From contig JBBRXJ010000072.1 of NCBI GenBank assembly GCA_038248505.1, forward strand, positions 1 through 19,391: a stretch of DNA of 19,391 nt, written 5' to 3'. Under the pieces are notes generated by a model. It did not search any database. It worked only from the letters and a program-made list of their open reading frames with translations, and was not told where the DNA came from. Shown one piece after another: positions 15,593 to 19,391 of the stretch (position 1 is the first letter of the stretch; each line of letters starts with the position of its first letter). Source of the stretch: JBBRXJ01 sp038248505 (GTDB taxonomy: Bacteria; Bacteroidota; Bacteroidia; Bacteroidales; JBBRXJ01). Made by a program: the position numbers and the translations under genes.

Positions 15593-17584
15593 GTGGTTTC
15601 AGTTAACAATGTAACAATGGAGTTTGGCGGCTCAAAGCTGTTTAACGAAATTTCTTTTATGGTGAATCCTCGCGACCGAATAGGTCTCGTTGGAAGAAAT
15701 GGAGCGGGTAAGAGTACGCTGCTCAAGATCATGTCAGGAAAACAAAAACAAACATCAGGAACGATAGTACTTCCTTCAGGAATTACCGTCGGATATCTTC
15801 CACAACATATGATTATCCTTGATGATTGTACCGTATATAAGGAAGCTGACAAAGCCTTTGATGAACTCAACCAATTGCATGATGAAATTGCAATGTTGAA
15901 CGAACAGCTTAATATACGTACCGATTATGATACAAAAAGCTATCTCGATCTTATTGAGCAAATGACGCATGCATCAGAACGTCTTCACTTATTAGGGGAT
16001 GCAGATAGGAGCGAGTTAATAGAAAAAACGCTTCTAGGTATGGGGTTTAAAACCTCTGATTTTAATCGTCCAACCCGCGAATTTAGTGGCGGTTGGCGTA
16101 TGCGTATTGAGCTGGTGAAGTTGCTCATACAAATGCCAGATCTTTTAATGCTTGATGAGCCTACAAACCATCTCGATATAGAATCTATTGAATGGATGGA
16201 GGAGTTTATGCGAAATTACCGTGGGGCTCTCATTCTTATTTCACATGATAAAGCTTTTCTTGATAATGTAACATCGCGTACTGTTGAAATATCAATGGGT
16301 AAGATTTTTGACTACAAAGTTCCTTACTCCAAATATCTTATTCAACGAGCTGAACGCCGTATGCATGAAATTGCATCTTATCAGAATCAGCAAAAAATGA
16401 TTGAAAAGACAGAAGAATTTATTGATCGTTTTCGTTACAAAGCATCTAAGTCAATACAGGTGCAATCACGCATAAAACAACTCGATAAAGTTGATCGAAT
16501 TGAAATAGAAGAAGAAGATAAATCCTCAATTGTCTTAAGATTTCCGCCAGCACCACGTTCAGGCACTATTGTTGCTGAAGCGAAAGAAGTATCAAAATCT
16601 TATGGCTCACATCAAGTGCTTAAAAATTGTGATTTAATTATTGAGCGTGGCGAAAAGGTTGCTTTTGTTGGGCGTAATGGTGAGGGTAAAACTACCATGT
16701 CGAGAATTATCATGGGTGAAACTGACTTTGAGGGCGATTTTAAATTAGGGCATAATGTAAATATTGGGTACTTTGCCCAAAATCAAGATGAGTTACTTGA
16801 TGAAAGTCGTACTGTGCTTCAAACCATTGATGATATTGCGGTAGGTGATATTCGTGCTAGAGTAAGAGACATTCTTGGAGCCTTTCTTTTTGGAGGTGAT
16901 GATGTGGACAAGAAAGTAAAAGTATTGTCGGGGGGAGAACGCTCACGATTAGCCATAGCTAAACTTCTTTTAAAACCATACAATTTACTCGTTCTTGATG
17001 AGCCAACTAATCACTTGGATATGCGCTCAAAAGATGTTCTTAAACAAGCTCTCATGGCTTATGATGGGAGTATAATTATCGTTTCTCACGATCGTGAATT
17101 TTTGTCGGGTTTAGTTACTAAAGTGCATGAATTTAGAGATAAAAAAATAAAAGAAAATATTGGAGATATTTGGGAATTCCTTAAACGCCGAAAAGCACAG
17201 CAAGTTCAAGCTGTTGTTGTTGCTAAAAAAACAGCTCCCATTGTGAATGTCCCTAAGCAAGAAAAACACGCAATTACAACACCTGTAGAATCTTTAGCTC
17301 CAGATAATAAAATAGTATATGCACAAAGAAAATTATTTGATAAAGAACTTCGTAAAGTCGAAAATGATGTAGAAACATTCGAAAAGAAAATAGCAAGTAT
17401 TGAAAAAGAAATTAAAGCATTAGATGAACGTTTCCTTGATCCAGAAGTACAAGCATCGTCAGAAATTACTAGTCTGATAGAGCATTACCAAAAATTAAAA
17501 AACGATCTCAAAAAAGAAATTGAACGATGGGAGGTAGCAGGCATTGAACTTGAATTGCTTAGAAAAAAACGTACCGAATCATAA
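15593..17584 (+). CDS. ABC-F family ATPase (ribosome-associated)
   Basis: A 663-residue protein with two ABC ATPase domains and no transmembrane segment, the ABC-F layout. Domain 1: Walker A GRNGAGKST (34-42), signature FSGGW (164-168), Walker B with DEPTNHLD (188-195), switch His218. Domain 2: Walker A GRNGEGKTT (360-368), signature LSGGE (445-449), DEPTNHLD (469-476). A charged linker of about 80 residues (240-320; RRMHEIASYQNQQKMIEKTE) fits the P-site-tRNA interaction region, and the last ~90 residues form a coiled coil (KLFDKELRKVENDVETFEKK...) as in Uup-type proteins. ABC-F proteins act on ribosomes, relieving stalls or protecting from antibiotics; which subtype is uncertain. The start codon is GTG, 5 bp after the methyltransferase gene. 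Confidence 0.95.
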   Translation: MVSVNNVTMEFGGSKLFNEISFMVNPRDRIGLVGRNGAGKSTLLKIMSGKQKQTSGTIVLPSGITVGYLPQHMIILDDCTVYKEADKAFDELNQLHDEIAMLNEQLNIRTDYDTKSYLDLIEQMTHASERLHLLGDADRSELIEKTLLGMGFKTSDFNRPTREFSGGWRMRIELVKLLIQMPDLLMLDEPTNHLDIESIEWMEEFMRNYRGALILISHDKAFLDNVTSRTVEISMGKIFDYKVPYSKYLIQRAERRMHEIASYQNQQKMIEKTEEFIDRFRYKASKSIQVQSRIKQLDKVDRIEIEEEDKSSIVLRFPPAPRSGTIVAEAKEVSKSYGSHQVLKNCDLIIERGEKVAFVGRNGEGKTTMSRIIMGETDFEGDFKLGHNVNIGYFAQNQDELLDESRTVLQTIDDIAVGDIRARVRDILGAFLFGGDDVDKKVKVLSGGERSRLAIAKLLLKPYNLLVLDEPTNHLDMRSKDVLKQALMAYDGSIIIVSHDREFLSGLVTKVHEFRDKKIKENIGDIWEFLKRRKAQQVQAVVVAKKTAPIVNVPKQEKHAITTPVESLAPDNKIVYAQRKLFDKELRKVENDVETFEKKIASIEKEIKALDERFLDPEVQASSEITSLIEHYQKLKNDLKKEIERWEVAGIELELLRKKRTES

Positions 17585-17599
17585 ACCGTTTTATATATA

Positions 17600-18391
17600 A
17601 TGCAGTTAACCGTAATTATTTCATATTATAAAGCCATTGATAACTTAAAAGTTATTCTTTTGGCTCTAAATTTTCAAAGTAATAATGAATTTGAAGTAAT
17701 TCTATCAGAAGACGATTATAACGAAGAAACCATCTTGTTTTTAAATCAGAATAGCCATTTATATAAATATACTATAACTCATGTTCATCAAGAAAAAGAT
17801 CAGGGTTTTAGGAAAAATATGATGCTCAATAAATCTCTGCTAAAATGTAATACAGAACTTGTTGCTTTTATTGACGGAGATTGTATTCCAAACAGACATT
17901 TTGTTAAAGAATACATTAAAAATTTAAAAGATGATTGCTTTCTTTCTGGTAGGAGCGTAATGTTAACAGAGCAAATTTCAGCCGACATAAAAGAAAAAAT
18001 GACTCTAAAGAAATTAAACTTTTTGTCACTTCTTCTAACTGACACTAAAAAAATAAAAGAAAGTATTTATTGGCCTCTATTCCCATTAGCAGTAAAAAAC
18101 AGAGGACTCGTTGGTCGTAATTGGGGCATTAAAAAGAAATACCTGCTTGAAATTAATGGTTTTGATGAGGACTATATTAAAGCAGGCGTTGGTGAAGATG
18201 TTGATATTGAATGGCGACTTTTTTCCTTAGGTTTAACAAGAAAAACAATAAAAAATAAAGCCATTGTTTTTCATTTGTTTCACCCAAGAACATATTCACA
18301 AACAGATGTAAGAAATAACTATATTCTTTTAAAAAATAAAATAAATTCAAATCAAATTAATTGTTTAAATGGTATTAAAACAAATACCTAA
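17600..18391 (+). CDS. Family 2 glycosyltransferase
   Basis: A 263-residue cytoplasmic GT-A enzyme. It opens QLTVIISYYKAIDNLKVILL, the GT2 nucleotide-sugar-binding strand and helix, has the metal-binding FIDGDCIP (DGD at 92-94), and in the second half GRNWGIKKKYLLEINGFDED followed by GEDVDIEWRL (198-207), the acceptor/catalytic region shared with the galactosyltransferase C-terminal (GT7C) type. HLFHPR at 225-230 follows as in relatives. The sugar donor and acceptor cannot be told. It starts 15 bp after the ABC-F gene, so it is probably co-transcribed, but no other cell-surface glycan gene is near. The tail is more A+T-rich, with an Asn/Lys-rich C terminus. Confidence 0.9.
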   Translation: MQLTVIISYYKAIDNLKVILLALNFQSNNEFEVILSEDDYNEETILFLNQNSHLYKYTITHVHQEKDQGFRKNMMLNKSLLKCNTELVAFIDGDCIPNRHFVKEYIKNLKDDCFLSGRSVMLTEQISADIKEKMTLKKLNFLSLLLTDTKKIKESIYWPLFPLAVKNRGLVGRNWGIKKKYLLEINGFDEDYIKAGVGEDVDIEWRLFSLGLTRKTIKNKAIVFHLFHPRTYSQTDVRNNYILLKNKINSNQINCLNGIKTNT

Positions 18392-18631
18392 TAATATTTA
18401 ATTTGTAGTATACATATCTTACTAAATATAAACGGTTATTCAGCCTTCATATTCTTTGGTAATTAAACACTAGATGAAAATACAAGTAATGCATGGGAGC
18501 GTGTTCTTTGTATGCTAGAAAAAATCGTTTATTTGGATTTAGTACTGAGTTAGCAGCAAACAAAATGGAATGCTGCTATAAGGATATCCTTCAATTTGAG
18601 TATCTTTCTATATAATGTTAAAAAACTGATT

Positions 18632-18841
18632 ATGAAAACTTTAACGTTAAATATATCCGATTCATTTGATGAGATAGATGTTAAGATGCAGTTAGCTGCT
18701 CATTTATTTGAGAGAGGTATTATGTCATCTGGACAGGCTGCCGATATTGCAGGTATTACTAAAAGAGAATTTCTTGAAAATGTAGGAAAATATGGTGTTT
18801 CTATATTTGGAGAAGATATTGATCAGTATATAAATGGATAA
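18632..18841 (+). CDS. UPF0175 family antitoxin-like protein
   Basis: A 69-residue protein starting MKTLTLNISDSFDEIDVKMQ. AAHLFERGIMSSGQAADIAG followed by ITKREFLENVGKYGVSIF is the UPF0175 signature: a small helix-turn-helix-like domain (SSGQAADIAGITKREF). UPF0175 genes typically sit directly before DUF3368 PIN-type genes and are regarded as the antitoxin of the pair. That arrangement is seen here: the last 8 bases overlap the ATG of the DUF3368 frame at 18834. The ATG at 18632 is chosen because the family starts at this point; an upstream in-frame TTG (18596) would add 12 residues with no family support. A near-consensus -7 box (TATCTTTC, 18601-18608) lies upstream. The frame is intact. Confidence 0.88.
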   Translation: MKTLTLNISDSFDEIDVKMQLAAHLFERGIMSSGQAADIAGITKREFLENVGKYGVSIFGEDIDQYING

Positions 18842-19298
18842 GATAATTATATCTGATACTCGCTGCCTGATAGCTCTTAGTATTATTGGATTACTACATA
18901 TATTATAAGATTTATATGGTGAGATAATAGTTACTACAGAAGTAAAAGAAGAGTTTGGAGGTAATTTGCCTGATTGGATTATTATACTTCAAGTTAAAGA
19001 CAAAGTTAAACAAGCAGAGATAGAGAATCGTTTGGATAAGGGTGAGTCAAGTTCAATTGCACTAGCAATTGAGATTCCTGATTCTCTTTTAATAATAGAC
19101 GAAATAAAGGGGCGTAATATTGCAAAATCTTTCGATATAAAGATTATTGGGACCGTTGGCATATTACTCCTTGCCAGCAATAAGGGATTAATTAAGGATG
19201 TTATAAGTGTAATTCTTAAACTAGTCAACAAAGGATTTCGATTATCTGATAAATTATTTATTGATTCTGCATTATCATACACCTCCGACACGTTTTGA
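18834..19298 (+). pseudogene. DUF3368 PIN-like toxin gene interrupted by a stop codon
   Basis: From an ATG at 18834, overlapping the UPF0175 stop by 8 bases, the frame reads MDKIIISDTRCLIALSIIGL then LHIL, meets TAA at 18906-18908 (codon 25), and continues in the same frame with DLYGEIIVTTEVKEEFGGNL to TGA at 19298. Relatives have a sense codon (Lys or Glu) there. The later part is well preserved: LDKGESSSIALAIE, LLIIDEIKGRNIAKSF, IIGTVGILLLASNKGLIKDV, covering the rest of the PIN-like fold. One substitution, TAA for AAA/GAA, would explain the break. DTR also replaces the usual DTS beside the first catalytic Asp, a second mild sign of decay. Translation could restart downstream, but the first acidic motif would be missing. 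The C terminus (FIDSALSYTSDTF) looks unusual. Confidence 0.82.
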
Positions 19299-19334
19299 CG
19301 TATCAATCAGATAGTTTCGCAAGAAAAAGAAGAT

Positions 19335-19391
19335 ATGAATATATTAAATTTTTCTCAGCGATTTCCTGATGAACTTTCATGTAGAGAGCAC
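19335..19391 (+). CDS. Probable IS1595-type transposase, N-terminal 19 codons
   Basis: The ATG at 19335 opens a frame that runs off the right edge: MNILNFSQRFPDELSCREH. 'MN-(I/L)-L-x-FxxxFPDExxCxxx' is, from memory, the N terminus of IS1595-family transposases, which continue with a zinc-ribbon. Only 19 residues can be judged. The left terminal repeat should lie between the DUF3368 stop at 19298 and 19335 or slightly upstream; I cannot identify it. Confidence 0.6.
   Translation, partial: MNILNFSQRFPDELSCREH

Noticed and set aside
18475..18595. Short open frames upstream of UPF0175 as a third toxin-antitoxin component
   Set aside because: The frames are short, lack a good start and show no family motif; I see only spacer.
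7715..18908. Stop-codon reassignment or recoding to explain TAA inside the PIN and DUF3368 genes
   Set aside because: TAA ends other genes normally in this window (for example carB and the methyltransferase), the PIN gene also has a frameshift, and no recoding signal is visible; ordinary pseudogenes are simpler.
18989..19306. 105-codon minus-strand frame opposite the DUF3368 gene
   Set aside because: The plus strand there carries clear DUF3368 sequence; the minus frame is its shadow.

Overview
The window looks like chromosome from a low-GC member of the Bacteroidota, by eye about one third G+C. The signs are a CarB of the form found in this phylum (two ATP-grasp halves with GSGALKIGEAGEFDYSGSQ near the N terminus), a DUF3078 protein, a TonB-type protein, ABC-F and RsmI-like proteins close to Bacteroidota homologues, no strong Shine-Dalgarno sequences, and several TAnnTTTG boxes upstream of genes, which is the -7 promoter element known from Bacteroides/Flavobacterium. 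I cannot name a genus.

Layout. Bases 1-136 appear to be the end of an insertion sequence whose transposase starts at base 34 and runs off the left edge. carB and a secreted DUF3078 gene follow on the plus strand. Convergent to them is a minus-strand pair: a GAF-SpoIIE phosphatase and an NAD(P)-binding protein. The elongation factor P gene, with its own promoter-like box and a strong terminator, is also on the minus strand. Next come a broken PIN-domain nuclease gene with an intact small partner ORF (7700-8313) and a TonB-like gene (plus), convergent with a secreted family 3 glycoside hydrolase (minus). A 553-residue HAMP-GAF membrane sensor follows. After it is about 800 bp of decayed DNA holding an Hsp20 remnant and an IS3-type fragment. 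A compact plus-strand run then encodes an RsmI-like methyltransferase, an ABC-F ATPase and a family 2 glycosyltransferase. The right end holds a UPF0175/DUF3368 antitoxin-toxin type pair with the toxin gene interrupted, and the first 19 codons of a probable IS1595-type transposase at the edge.

How it fits together. Most of the window is housekeeping: pyrimidine/arginine precursor synthesis, translation (EF-P, rRNA-methyltransferase-like protein, ABC-F), envelope energy transfer, glycan degradation and signalling. The accessory material is decaying: two unrelated PIN-type nuclease genes are each disabled while their small partners remain open, an Hsp20 gene is in pieces, and insertion-sequence sequence appears at both ends and in the middle. 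An imperfect 36-bp inverted repeat (32/36) brackets the sensor gene and the Hsp20 remnant. I see no CRISPR array, rRNA, tRNA or convincing new multi-gene system. The items most worth checking are the inverted-repeat pair, the two broken toxin modules and the sensor protein without an output domain.
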